From Theocolax elegans (taxonomy: Eukaryota; Arthropoda; Insecta; Hymenoptera; Cerocephalidae): DNA of 64,000 nucleotides. The stretch covers positions 91,577,580 through 91,641,579 of the forward strand of contig CM047425.1 in NCBI GenBank assembly GCA_026168455.1. Reading direction: 5' to 3'. The notes below the pieces were generated by a model that did not search any database, was not told where the DNA came from, and saw nothing but the letters and a program-made list of their open reading frames with translations. Position numbers and translations under genes: made by a program. Every line of letters begins with the position of its first letter. The stretch's first letter is position 1. Below, piece after piece: positions 12,665 to 25,399 of the stretch.

Positions 12665-14077
12665 ATTGCATTTTGATATACGATTACGGAAATGAGTGAT
12701 ACAACTTTTGTTATTAAGTTATTTATGCCTTATCAAACTGTAGTTAAAAATGTGCAATTTAGCCTTTCCCTACCGTAACTATATTATTAAATTTAGTTAT
12801 GATATTCAGACGCACAAAATATTGAAATAGTTTCACTTTGACATTAGTCAATCTGATGTGGGAACCACATTTTACCAAGTTTCAGCCAAATATGGTGAAA
12901 CATTTACTAAGAAAACTGATAGATTAATAGGTTATTTAGTGTAGTAAAATAACGATGGTTGGATACCTCTTATACCTGCGCGGTGACCAATTTGGCAAAG
13001 CGTTCATTAAAGGTTCATGATTCATGTAGGTAGTTTAACTTCCTAATAAGACCTGAATCATTCGCTAGGTATGTTATTCATTATACCTTCCTAGATTCAC
13101 TCAAATGCAGAATGTGCATATACGTATATGCATTTATACATAGTAAAACCGTCATGTTTTCGTTACTCATACGGTAAAAATAGCTTTTCACTTAAATTAT
13201 TAGATGTATATATGATTTAATTCGAGACATGTCTTGTCTTTAACCCACTACATATTTTTATTTTTCAATTTACACTTTGTCTCATAATTGGTGTACTTAT
13301 TATTTTACAATGAAAATGAATCTGTTACAATTTGTCTCGTATAGGGTACACACTGTTGTAAGTATAGAAAGCATATATAAAAAATGTATAAACGCGTTCT
13401 TATAATTAATTTGTTTTATTCCATAGTAGTATAGTCTTCAATATCGAAAAATTGGAATTACAAATTTTCACCGTTACAAAGTTTTCTCTTTGAGGAAGCA
13501 AAACATGCCTACATTGAATTCTAATAGCGGCCCGCTACATAACAGAGCTTATGGTACTTAAACAGCTATTGTTATCACACGACCTTTTAATTAAAGAATC
13601 AATTTCAAGTATATAATATATTTATGTACGTAATCATATGAATTTAAAAACGTATTATTTTACTGAATATTTTATATTCTCACTATTATAAAATATGAAA
13701 GAGTGCGACAATGACAAATCGGTGATACGATTTTTATATATCAAATCGCGTAACTCCACTCTTTTGAAATACCTATATATACGCGGTCGGTCTCAAGCTT
13801 TGTGTAATTTAGAATTATTATACATTAATTATAAACAATAATAAAAAGAACTTTAAATAATTAATCAACGTTTCATTAAAGTACGTTAAATGTGCACATT
13901 TACAATCGCGTGAAATATTGTTTGAATCTTTCCAACGTAAGTATATATTATCTAAGAAAATGTATAAACGAGAGAAGAAACGAAGCGGAGAAAACGCGAT
14001 GATGAAAAATGTATAGTGGGAGGGATTAATGTAGTTGCGAAAGTTTCGCGTTATACACAAAACCCCTGATAAAAAAA

Positions 14078-14110
14078 TTTATATATATATATATATATAT
14101 AAATATATAT
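14078..14110. repeat. (TA)n microsatellite
   Basis: A run of alternating T and A with slight interruptions, of simple-repeat character and no apparent function. Confidence 0.8.
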
Positions 14111-17100
14111 GTTAGCGATAATATAAAAGCGGTTCCTTTATAAACACATCTACAACACGATTGATAAGGAAACGGATCGTTCGAGAAAGAATGAAACTTC
14201 ATGCCAAACGATCAATCTTGTTGAGGGCTGTTATTTTAACTTATTTTTAAGACCATTATATATACTTCGCGTTTGATTCTCTATATTTATATGATCTCAT
14301 GGATGATTTTCTGTATCGGATCGACATTTGTTTACACATGTGACGTTCGACGCATGTGCGTATGTGTATATTTCATTGCGGTAAATTTTGTAGCTCACGA
14401 GATCACTGACAAATATTTGGCTGGTGGTGTTATAGACAACTTGTTTTTATTCTTTCTTCTATTTAAGTTACGCGTGAGAGTCGTGATAAATTCTTTAGGT
14501 TCTATGTTTTTTTCACGTCACTTTCCGGTTGACACGCAGAAACAGGCGCTTCTAGTGTTGGTGACACATCGATATTATTACGTTTTCGATCGACTCTTCC
14601 TGGATTTGATCTATATGTATATATATGTATATATATTACTGTGCTACTCCATTCGTAATTTTTATTGTGTTACGTATAATTGATTTGATTAACGGTATAA
14701 TAGTTTTGATTTATACTAATTTTTAAAACAAGTTGTCGTATATGCTTTTTATAAGATTTACTAATTTCTGTTAAGGATGATTGGTCATATATTTTATATA
14801 AAAATGTAGCAAACAGAAATGCAATGTATACAAAAAATACATTTTTTTACGGCAATACAACTTTTCTTATCTAAACAAAATACAATTTATAATTATATTT
14901 TTATTACGATGTTCATGCCATATTATTTTCGTATAATATTATTTTGCACAAGACAATTTTTTAATTATATGGAAAGTAAACGTATTATCTAATTTTTTTA
15001 TTAAGATTTTATTTGCAAATGTTTTCAGTTAGTTCCCGTCATGGTAAGTTTTTTAATCTTTGATTATATTATCATTCATATACACGTATATATATAAAAT
15101 TGTATATTTGCCTGGAGATATAGTTAAGTATAATATTATAGCTTAAATAGTTTTAAAAAGCAAGAAATTTACTTTATTTAAATTATTTTTTGTAAGTATT
15201 GAAATAAAATCTACTTGGGACATTAAGATTAAAAATTAAAATTAATTTTAATTACTTAATATAACCATATTCCGTACATATAACTATATTTGCTCTCTAA
15301 ATAAGAATAACATTTAAGTTTATTAAAAAGCAAAATTTTTTAGTGAAACACATGTATGAAAATGCTAAATTGAAGATTTCACTTTACTCTGATTTGTGAA
15401 TTAGATAATAATGTGATCATATTTATATCGATCAAATAAATTATTATGTAACTTTAATAAATTATTATAAAATTGTGAAAAACGCCTTGATTTATCGTTC
15501 CTAAGATGTGTATATAATTAAAAAAAAAACTAACAAACTGTAGTATAAAAAATGAGTTGATTGTATTTTATTTAAAATAAAGGTGTAACTTGGATTTATT
15601 TATGTACACAACCAATTTTTATGTTCTTTTGTTACTTACATACCTATCAACCTATCTACTTTTTTCAGTATACCATTAAAAAGTAAGTTAATTCAGACTA
15701 CAAGTGAATGCAGTGTAGCGTCTTTATTTTCTATAATATGCTGCGACACACACACCCACTATCTAAATTTATTGTCACACGTTTCAGTCTCACAAAGTGA
15801 TTTTTTTCACTATAACAAATTTAGAGTAAAAATATTTATAAAATTCTGGACTTTGGCGAGAATGACGATGGCGATCGATTTTTTTTAACAATACAGAGAT
15901 ACACGTTTTAAAAGACAAATATTTGTTTAAAAAGAATTTAAATATTATTGTAATTAGTAAGATACATTAACATAAAAATCTAGTGAAAAATAGCATTATT
16001 GGTCAATACACCATTCGTTTGCTTATACATTTTAAATAGAAAAAAAAAGCTTTATCGCGGAATCGTACGTTCTACTTTCGTATATGTTTAATATACGTAA
16101 GAACATTTTCACGAAAATATATTGTCATAATAAAGTTAGAAATATAAGACTTATCTTACGGCAACAAGATCTATAAAAACAAAGTTATAACGATATCCAT
16201 TTTTCGCTGACAAAATATTAGATGGTGGTGATCATGTGCATAAATTTCCTACAAATAAAATCTACGAATAAAACTATTTATAACGGGTAAATTAATATTC
16301 AAAGGTTTTTATTAATGTTAAGATGAAAAAAGTTATTCAGTTCTATTAAATGATTCGTTCAGATATGAGAACAGATTAAATTTTTGTAACTCGTGACTTA
16401 CGTTTGAATTCTCGATCTAAACGTCTTATGCTAGTAAACATTACCGTGGCATTTTCACTCAAAATAATACTTATATAAAAAGCTTTAAATATTTTAGGTA
16501 ATTATAGGTATTTCATATAATTGATACACTAATTGTCATAAATAATTGAATAATTATTTCTCATATATCATATCAGTCATATAAAATGTGTTTCGAGCGT
16601 CTATCTACGATTGTCGATTAATTAAAAGCGATTAAAGTGTCAATGTTTTTTTTTTAATTTTGCTTAGCTGAACTTAACGTGTTAAAAATCAAGCTTTAGA
16701 ATCTAATAAATAAAAGTTTCTTCATATCTCTATAAAAGAAAGTATCCACAAAAATCGAAATAAAATGATTCCATGCTCAATGAAAAATGCTAGTCAATAC
16801 GATATACGTAATTCTTAATAATTGCGTGATCAACAATGTTTAATTTTATTTTTAAATAAGCTTAATGTGACTGCTAACGTCCTTTATAGAAGTTTTCATA
16901 TAGAAAATTGAAGATAATTGAACTATTGTATCAAAATTTGGCATAATTAATTTCGGTATAACTTGAAGGTGATTAATTGTATAAAAATATAACATAGGTT
17001 CCAACGTTCATTTGCAAAGAAATTAATGCGAGAAAATAGTAATAAGTCGGTCGGGAGAAGAGCTAATGCGATACTAAAAATCTAAATACTTAAATTATAG

Positions 17101-18094
17101 AAAATAATAATAGAAATAGACGTGATAGACCAACATCTATCAATATTAAAATTTATTATGAGATACAATTAAATAATTACATCTAATTATATGAATATAG
17201 TGAACAACAGTTCATAAGGACACTATACTGCGTTAAAAACTTTCTTTCGATAAATTACAAATATTTTAAGTAATTAATTGTAAACTGAACGACCGATCGT
17301 ATGATTTATTTTCGCTTTGTCATCGTGGGAAACACATTTACGTATTAACTTAGAACGTATTCACTTATAGCTATTGTAAAATAGAGCAAAAAATTATTAA
17401 CCTGGAATTCACTGGTTTTTCTGCAAGAAAAACGAATGAAGTCAGAGTTGTTGGATAATACATTACATAGTTTATAAACATATATTAAATTTAATAATTA
17501 AATGTTTAAGTAGACAATAAATAGACGCTAAATTAATTCAGGCATACATTTAATTTAAGCTATTTTTTAATTGATCAATGTTAAAATAAAATTTGTAAAT
17601 TGAATTAGAAGCTGAGTATATGTAAAAGTAAACAGACTAAAAAATTTGACTTTTATAATATAAAGTTGTATGAAACTAAAGTAATTACAGATAAATCGAT
17701 GCAAGCCTTATATATAAATATAAAAAAATATTAATTTTATACTTACTTAATTTTATACTTATTTTATTTAAATGCTGATATTGTCACAATTAATATATCC
17801 AACGAAATTAATTACGCGCTAAATGTAAATTAATTCTAATCAAATAAGAAGTAATATTTGCAACAAATAAATATGTATTAACTATTAAGTCACCCATAAT
17901 TATCTTTTACATAAGAAATCTTTCTCTTATGGGAATTACACATGGAGTATTAGTATAAGTTAAAAAATGTTTAATTGTCGTAATTATTCTCTTTTCTCTG
18001 TACACATAAGCTTATAGTAATTGTCATGAAATAATAAAAACATCGTTGTATGAAAATTGTGATTAGTTCAGCAAACTTAATTTACATCTTCCTC

Positions 18095-18202
18095 TACCCT
18101 AGTAGAAATGGAAACGATTTTTAAAGAAGAAACAAGGCATTTCTAAAAAATCGATAGAAAATGCAAGCTAGTTATGACATAAAACATGTTTCTACTAGGG
18201 TA
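18095..18202. mobile_element. Small MITE with TA target duplication
   Basis: TA is followed by the terminal inverted repeat CCCTAGTAGAAA; the right end is its exact complement TTTCTACTAGGG followed by TA. The two outer 14-mers (18095-18108 and 18189-18202) match perfectly. An inner pair (CGATTTTT near 18115, AAAAATCG near 18147) adds a nested stem. Total length is 108 bp including the TAs. TA duplication and short length are typical of Tc1/mariner-derived MITEs. Confidence 0.6.
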
Positions 18203-18559
18203 ATTAAAGTCCTTTAAAACTAAAATTAACATCAAATATTGGTTTATAAGAATATAAAAACAATTGTAGATTGTCTTTACAGAAATCAGTGTTTATTCAA
18301 TATAAAATTATAAAATTATAATAAGTCTTAAAATAAAAATGAATATTTACAATTTGTATTTTAGTAACGCATGAAATTACACATTTAAAATAAATGAATT
18401 AATTTTATAGTTTGAAAAACAGTTAAATTTTATAAATCATAACAGGTTATATACCACATGCAAAGTATATATTTGGTAGCATATATATGAAAAGCTATAA
18501 TTGTAACATGTTTTACGTTGAATAACAATAAAAACAATAGTTAAGAATCACTTGCACGA

Positions 18560-18740
18560 TTTTCCGTCGGTTTTTAGTTTTGTCATGACTACGCCAGTTC
18601 TAATGACGGATCGTCGCCCCTATATCAAGTCAGTCTCCGCAGGCGAGACAAGCGATTGAGAAAGATGAGCCTCGTAGTGTATCCACCGGTTAGAGGAATG
18701 AAGCACGGTAATCGAGGAGTATTAAGGTACAAAGGAAAAT
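18560..18740. other. GC-rich island in A+T-rich desert, possible first exon or promoter
   Basis: This about 180-bp patch is markedly richer in G+C and CpG than its kilobases of surroundings. On the plus strand it holds CCTATATCAAGTCAGTC followed by an ATG at 18665 with an open frame of 25 codons (MSLVVYPPVRGMKHGNRGVL...). On the minus strand TGATATAGG is TATA-like. No matching downstream exon was found on either strand, so the role is unresolved. Confidence 0.3.
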
Positions 18741-21700
18741 CGAGCTAGTGATGCTTTACAATTGTTTTTTTGTTATTCAGACATATTCGTTAATAAAATT
18801 TGAACAATCGACACATTGCGTATACTTTGCATTTATATATATATATCAGTGTAAATGTAAGAATGTATATTTATTAAATCGAGCGTTAACAAATATTGTT
18901 CAGATTTAAATCTGAAAATTGCTGACTTCTCAATGTTTGCCGTTGTACATGTGTATATATATACATACATATATATATATAAAACATGTATAAATTGCAA
19001 GAGGCCTTACATCGTTCTATATTTGTTCGATCCGCTCAAAGCGATATATTATAATCTTAGCTCGAATTTCATTTCATTGGCAAAATTTTAAACCATTTAA
19101 CGTTCGGCAATACTATATATATCTATTCGTTTTATATCGGAAGATCTACAAAACTTTTCACTTTTAAATAATATCCTTATTTTTTCTAAGTATATGCTTT
19201 TACTTAAGTAGTATCAGGCATTTGCATATAGTAATTATCAAGAAAGTCAACCAGTAGCTATATTTCGTTACTGAATCATAAAATATGTAATACGCGTTAA
19301 CATAATTAAATCGATAATGAAATGCCGAAAAATATTCGACTATTTTCGTTTGTACACGTATTTGTGCAGTACAAAATATTTTAAAAATTCTTTTCCGATA
19401 AAAAAATTAAAAAATGTGTTTAGTTTCTAAACAAAATGACAACCTTCCGGCAAAATAAATTAAGTCGAATGATTTTTCTTTATTTTCTATAATTTAGGAT
19501 TTGTTTTAATTATTTATTTCTTATTCAGACTTCAATTTCTTCACAAACCAATTCCACGCAAAATGGATATACCACGAACATTAGAACAATAATTGTTAAT
19601 TTGTAATTGATGTGAAAGTGTTTTGTTCTAATACAGAATTATAAATAACGAGAAAACATATTGAACTCTTGTAATTTAAATATTTAAGCTTTAACTATTT
19701 TTATCCAAAATGTTGAATGCAGATGTCTTATTTAAGCGACTTTACGAAACAAGCGAGACGTATCGGTAAAATAATAAGAATACAACAGAATTATATATTA
19801 CTGTACAATTAAAATAGAAAACATTAATTTAAGGGCTATGGGTACTATTGCAAGTGTTTACGTATCGTCATTCATGCGCACATTCACTCTCATGTTTTTC
19901 TTCAATGTAGACAAATATCACATGAGTATAATATATGTTACAGTTCTTCATGTAAAGTATTATACGATCTTTTTCACGCGTTTCTGTTTAATACACATTC
20001 GCGGACTTAATATTCTTAAACACAATCTGCGTACTTTTAATTTTTATATGCGTTCTATTTAATTTTTTATCATAATTGTTTCTTTATTTTTATAATTAAA
20101 ACATTCTAAACTTATTCAATCTAAATTTAATTTAAAGAACTGTTTGTGGATAAATAATTAAATTTTTTATTTATTTAGCAATTCGTAAATTTAAGTTATG
20201 CGACTTTATTTTTACTATTTGTTAAGTATGTCTTCGTTTTTGAAAAAATGGTTTATTTTTGACAAAAGTTGAAGGTTTTGTAGATTTCCTTTTATATACA
20301 ATTTTCTTATTGCGTAAAAGCACTCGAATAACCAAGTGTCTGAATTACGCTTTTTAAGGAGATGTGTTACTTTTAGACACTCAAAAATCTTTTGCAACTA
20401 TCGTACTAAAAATCTGAAAAAATTCATACTTGACACTTCAGTAATGTAGACATTGACAAAGATTTGTTTAAATAATTAATTTTAAATTAATTAAAATTAA
20501 TAACTACTTTTCGTCGATAATGATTATGTGAAAAAATAATCCTTCTGGCTGCACAAAAACATATAGTGATCAAAAATTAAAAAAAAAATCATTCGTACTA
20601 TTCAAAGCAAGTAGAGAAATTTTTTGAAAAAAATGTTAATTAAAAAATTAGGGATTCCAATTTTTTAGTCTCACATCTCCTTAAGTATACATTTATAAAC
20701 CTAACACGAGTTATAAGATTGCGCTCCTAGAGTCTATACTTAATGAGTACTTTAAATGAACCGTGCAAATATGTTTTTTATATTTTGATCATTGTTTGGA
20801 ACGTTTATTTCAAAGCTTGCATAAAATTGAAAAAACAATTGCATAAAATAAAAAAAATTTTCATTTAGTTATAATACGTTATAGGCCATTAACATTATTA
20901 GTTACTATGGTCTGTATATAGTATATTTTTATGATATATTAGTATACAAATTTTAATAAATGTATAAAATTAAATTAAATTTTTGTATGCTTATTCATGC
21001 AAGCTTTCAAGAATTTAATCATTTGCTAATGCAAAATATTAAATTATAGAATTTATAAATTTATGTTTAACAATCAAACAAACGAATGATAATGAGTATT
21101 TTAAGTAAATAATAATTTTATGAAGATGCATGTTTTGGCACAATCAATTGATAAATTTGTGGACGCCGACATGTACCCGTAACAATCTAATAAACATTCG
21201 ACGGTCTCGTAAAAGCACCACGTGCTCAAAATTGAGTATACGTTGCACATTTCTAAGACGATTCGCTAATATATGGTATCGAGTAATTATCACTTTGTCT
21301 TACACATCTAAAAATGGTGAGAAGTATCACTATACAAATCATTAAATCCTTATCTTTAGCACGAAGAGAATTAGTTCATGCACTTGTGATAATTTTTGTG
21401 ATTTAACTGTGAATACTAACAAACTGTAAAAATCTGCATTGTTTGCTTCTTTCCTAATCTAATGTGTTGCATTGATTTAAATCTAAATCGATTGACATTT
21501 CAATCGAATTATAATAACATGAAAAATTACTTCGAAAACAAATCGAAGTGTAGTCTCGTTAAAGTGATGGTAAGAAATCATGATTGTTAAATGGTTAGAC
21601 GACCTTGAGCATCGATAAATCACAGCATTTGGAAGGATGGTTGCGAATACCGCTTAGAATTCCTTTTTAATTTTTCTCTTATCGTCACATACATTGTTAG

Positions 21701-21866
21701 AATTTCTCTTATTATAAAAGGAATGTCTGGTATTATTTTTTCTTCTACAAACGATCCTCAAAAAAATGAATCACTTTGTAACAAAAGTACCTCGACACAA
21801 AAGTTTGACATCAGGTACCTTTCTCGACTAGGTTCAGTACGATTTGCATGTCCAAAAGCAAATTGT

Positions 21867-23524
21867 TTATTCTGGTAAATTTTCGGTAATATTTGCACTC
21901 TCTTCGCTTATAGTCGTCAAATATCTATTATTGTCGAGAGAATTCTTGTCACATTTTTCGTTTTCTAAATCAAATCCAAGACTTTTCTCGAGATTCTGTC
22001 GATTTCTTTCCATTCTAAATTGATTTTCTAACATTTCTTTTCTTTGATCAACATTTATAAAATGTTTTTCATAACCACAATATGCATCGTCATCTAGTCC
22101 AGTCCAATATCGTGCAATAGTTGGAGATGTATCTGGAGAACTGTCAGAAAAATCTCCAATGGCTCCAAACATAGGAGAATTCGTTGAATACGAAAGAGCT
22201 GGATAGGGAATTGATCCCGAAGAGCCAAAATTTGGCAAAAACATTCTGTGATACTGATTATAGCATGATCCATCCTGTAAGGGAAGCATATTATCAAACA
22301 TAATCATATATTATTAGTAACATTATTTATCCAACATAGTAATTTTATTTTAACTTCTACCAAATTTTAATTTACCATGTTATAATGTGAAGTGAGAGCC
22401 ACTTCTGATGGTCGTGATTTTACTCTACTTGGCTGAAAGACACAAAGAAGTGTCCAAGTTGGCACAAAGTATTTCAGAATCATGAGAACTGCCAAAAGTG
22501 AGCTGTAGTAAATTTGTACATGGTTATAAATTCCACTACAACCACTTTCATCTCTACCCACTAAAAATAAAACAAGATTTTATTAAAATATTTGTTAAAA
22601 GTTCTTGTTTACATATTATATTAGTTTCTTACTTAGGACCATAACTGCATCAAAAACAATTGAAACAGCAGCTGAGACTTCATAAACTGCAGTAACCAGC
22701 CACATATCTCTGGTTTGAGATGAAGTTGCAGGCATCATTAGAGCCGATATAACTAATTGTCTATTGTTGTGAGTGACATAAAGTGCAACAATTGCAAAAA
22801 GCTGAACTACAATAAAATCTGCACTTGATAGCATTAACCAGTAGGGTCCTACAAAAGGAATAAGTAATAGTTAAAAATAACTATTATTGTTGGCACTAAC
22901 AAAAATCTAAAAAATGAGTCATTCTACTAAATGACATAAATACATACTAAAACATTCAGTCCATGTTCCACTAACATCTACCATTCCCATTAATACAACT
23001 GTGATACAGTAAAGAGTATATAGACAGAGAATGGGGTTAATGACATGTTGTACAACATCATCTCTATGTCGTGATCTTGCTGCCATTGACCAATGAAGAT
23101 GGCAAATTAAAATGAATTGATAGAGTTTAAAGAAGTTTGTAGCAAAGTGTAATTGTGGATATCGTATGCCAAATATGAAGCTTGTAGCACTGTAACAATA
23201 AAATAGACAAATATTTACAGCGCAGTCTTAATTTAATCTTAATCTTAACATTTTAATTATAGTATACATATTATACTTATATAAAAGTTATATTTACCAA
23301 ACAATACATTCAATGGCAGAAGTGTAGAATATGGCATAATGATGCATCTGTGAATGCTTGTAGCTATGATATTTTATAATTTTCAAAACTACAAAGAAGA
23401 GTGTAATAATGCTTAGAAAAACCAGTAGGCTGATTCGGCCACAAGCCACACTGTCATATAGGTCCAAGCATCCTTTGTTTAATACGTCTAGCGTATTATT
23501 GTCAAACTTCCGACTTCGAGCCAT
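21867..23524 (-). CDS. Multi-pass (about seven-helix) membrane protein of unknown function
   Basis: Five coding exons close in frame to 425 aa: 23524-23298, 23189-22948, 22848-22633, 22560-22376 and 22274-21867. The start is the first ATG after a 5' UTR acceptor (CCAG at about 23571). The protein has a short soluble N-terminus, then hydrophobic segments beginning ISLLVFLSIITLFFVV (about 30-45), HYAIFYTSAIECIV, FKLYQFILICHLHW, ILCLYTLYTVVLMGMV, LSSADFIVVQLFAIVALYV, YEVSAAVSIVFDAVMVL and YYSSLLAVLMILKYFVPTW. The C-terminal about 150 residues are hydrophilic, Ser/Asp/Asn-rich and probably cytoplasmic, with a short charged, helix-like stretch (QRKEMLENQFRMERNRQN). The layout resembles a seven-helix receptor or transporter-like protein, but I see no DRY, NPxxY or other diagnostic motif and do not recognise the family. 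AATAAA overlaps the stop codon on the minus strand. Confidence 0.85.
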
Positions 23525-25046
23525 TATTGTTTTCCTTATATAATAGGTGTTATATAATATTTAATTGTCCTGGAATTAAAATAATTAAATGCATTTAAAA
23601 TTATGACACAAATCAAAATATTTATTTTATAAATGCTCTTCTTAAGTATAATTTTATTATCATAAACTGTCAAACACCAATAACAATCTATTTTTTAAAA
23701 AGTTTGTGATTTTGATGAAATAAATATAATATATATATAAATTATTAATAATAAATTTGTATTACGAAAATAACAGAGAAATACATATTTATAAAATATG
23801 TAATACTAAATTAATTGTTAAAAAATACACAACTCTTTATTTTATATTGTACTTTTATTATATATAAAAGATTAATAATGTAATATTAAATCATAAATAA
23901 TTTAATTCAGGTAAGTTTGCAAAATTAAAGTTTAAGTAAATAATTCACACTTTATCATTGCACACGACGTACACACACAGTTTAATTAATTTATATGAAC
24001 TAAAAAAATGTTAAAAGCTCACAATTGTTTACTGTGTATCTTTCCAAGCATTTACCAATAATTATAGTTTAGCCAATGAGCCGTTCTCATTTTTTCTTTC
24101 AGCCATGTGCAATAAAGGGCACACCTGCAACGATGCATTTGTAACACACCCATTTCCTCAAACACTTTGAAGTAGTATAGTCAGTAGAAAAAAAGAAAGG
24201 ACAGATATTCTATGCATCTCACACAGATACATTATACAAGTATACAGATGCGTATATACAACGAGACTAAGAGACGCTCGAATACGAAAGGGTTTAGCTC
24301 CCCACGAAGGAAGAGGAAGGAAGACAGATGCTTTGCGATCCTTTCCGATGAATCAACAACAACCGCATAGAGTCGGTGAACGCGAAGCCTTGAGGTCTCA
24401 GGTCTCACGCGAATAGTCCCCTCCCAAGTCCCAATCATTCCAGCAGCGTCCGATGATCTTTATGCAGGCCGCACGCACCACACGTATATATTCATCACGC
24501 TGATCGCACTCTTGTTCCTACCCATTTTACTATCACTCGAAATTAGAAGAGTAAAAGACATTCCACGATTGACATTGCATTCGAGCACGTCGGTCTGCTT
24601 GATAAACCCAATACGTCAAAATACTTATTATGCGTGTGTATGCATCATAATATTACAGGATGAGATAAATCAAATGGCATTTAAAGAATTGACAGTTAAA
24701 GACACGCCGTTGCATTTTAAATGTCACAAACTTCCGATTATTCTTGACGCACACACCTTTACACAATCGAATAATTATTTAATTGTTACCTTTAAACAAA
24801 AACGAATCGAAATGAAGACGCAACGAAAAAACAAAATTTACTTAACCAAATTAAAAATAAAACAGTCAAGCACCTACAGTGGCGTGTAAACAATGCGGAG
24901 TTATGTTTACAATCGCGCGGAATAGAAAAAAATTCACTGCACCCGAAAACGCAAATTGGCATAGACACTCACTTTTCACTAAATGGGTACTAACTAAGTG
25001 GGTATCGAAACAATATTTGTAAAACTATATCAACACAGAAGCTTAC

Positions 25047-25370
25047 CTCAAACCCCGCGAGTGCGGCGGTCCTGAACCGCCGCCGGTATTGTACCGCCTG
25101 GATGCATTTTCTGTGTCCTCAAGTTTCTCCTCGACGACGCTCAAGTCACGAGAAACAACAACGACAGACGTGCTCACCCCGACGAGACTCGCGAAGCCAT
25201 GATACATATCGCTCCGAGTGAAGAGCTCGAGGGGCGTCGTGACGTCAGCCGAGCGTGACCGAAGATACCCGAGTACGTATACGCGATGCGCTTTTCGCGG
25301 GTTTTCGAAAAAAAATTCATGCATTCGAGATGAGTTGCTCCCCGGTAAGTTATATAATCTACATATTGGC
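25047..25370 (-). promoter_or_regulatory. 5' non-coding exon and promoter region of the membrane-protein gene, with CRE
   Basis: A CpG-rich block ends in a clean donor, TTTGAG|GTAAGC (exon end 25047), and would splice to the acceptor at about 23571, 46 bases ahead of the start codon at 23524. A 109-codon open frame crosses this exon, but after splicing it meets a stop before the main ATG, so it is at best an upstream ORF. A perfect cAMP-response element, TGACGTCA, lies at 25240-25247. The transcription start is not resolved; the exon's right limit is an estimate. Confidence 0.5.
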
Positions 25371-25399
25371 AAAATTTCGCTAACTTTGTACGACCTTGA

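Larger units (their letters stand above)
10760..21860. other. Long gene-poor A+T-rich region
   Basis: Roughly 11 kb without any exon that I can support on either strand. The longest open frame (14273-14683, plus) has a Tyr/Phe/Val-rich composition typical of read-through A+T-rich DNA and no motif. The right end probably holds the 3' UTR of the membrane-protein gene that stops at 21867. Structured pieces inside are listed separately: a 39-bp-arm foldback at 12558, a MITE at 18095 and a GC-rich island at 18560. Confidence 0.4.

Noticed and set aside
14273..14683. 136-codon plus-strand frame
   Set aside because: Tyr/Phe/Val-rich low-complexity translation over (TATATG)-type repeats, no motif, no splice context.
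24512..24889. 125-codon plus-strand frame
   Set aside because: Lys/Thr/Ile-rich, no recognisable domain and no conserved features visible; likely chance.
25043..25372. 109-codon minus-strand frame in the GC-rich 5' exon
   Set aside because: After splicing to the next exon it stops before the main ATG; best read as 5' UTR, possibly an upstream ORF.
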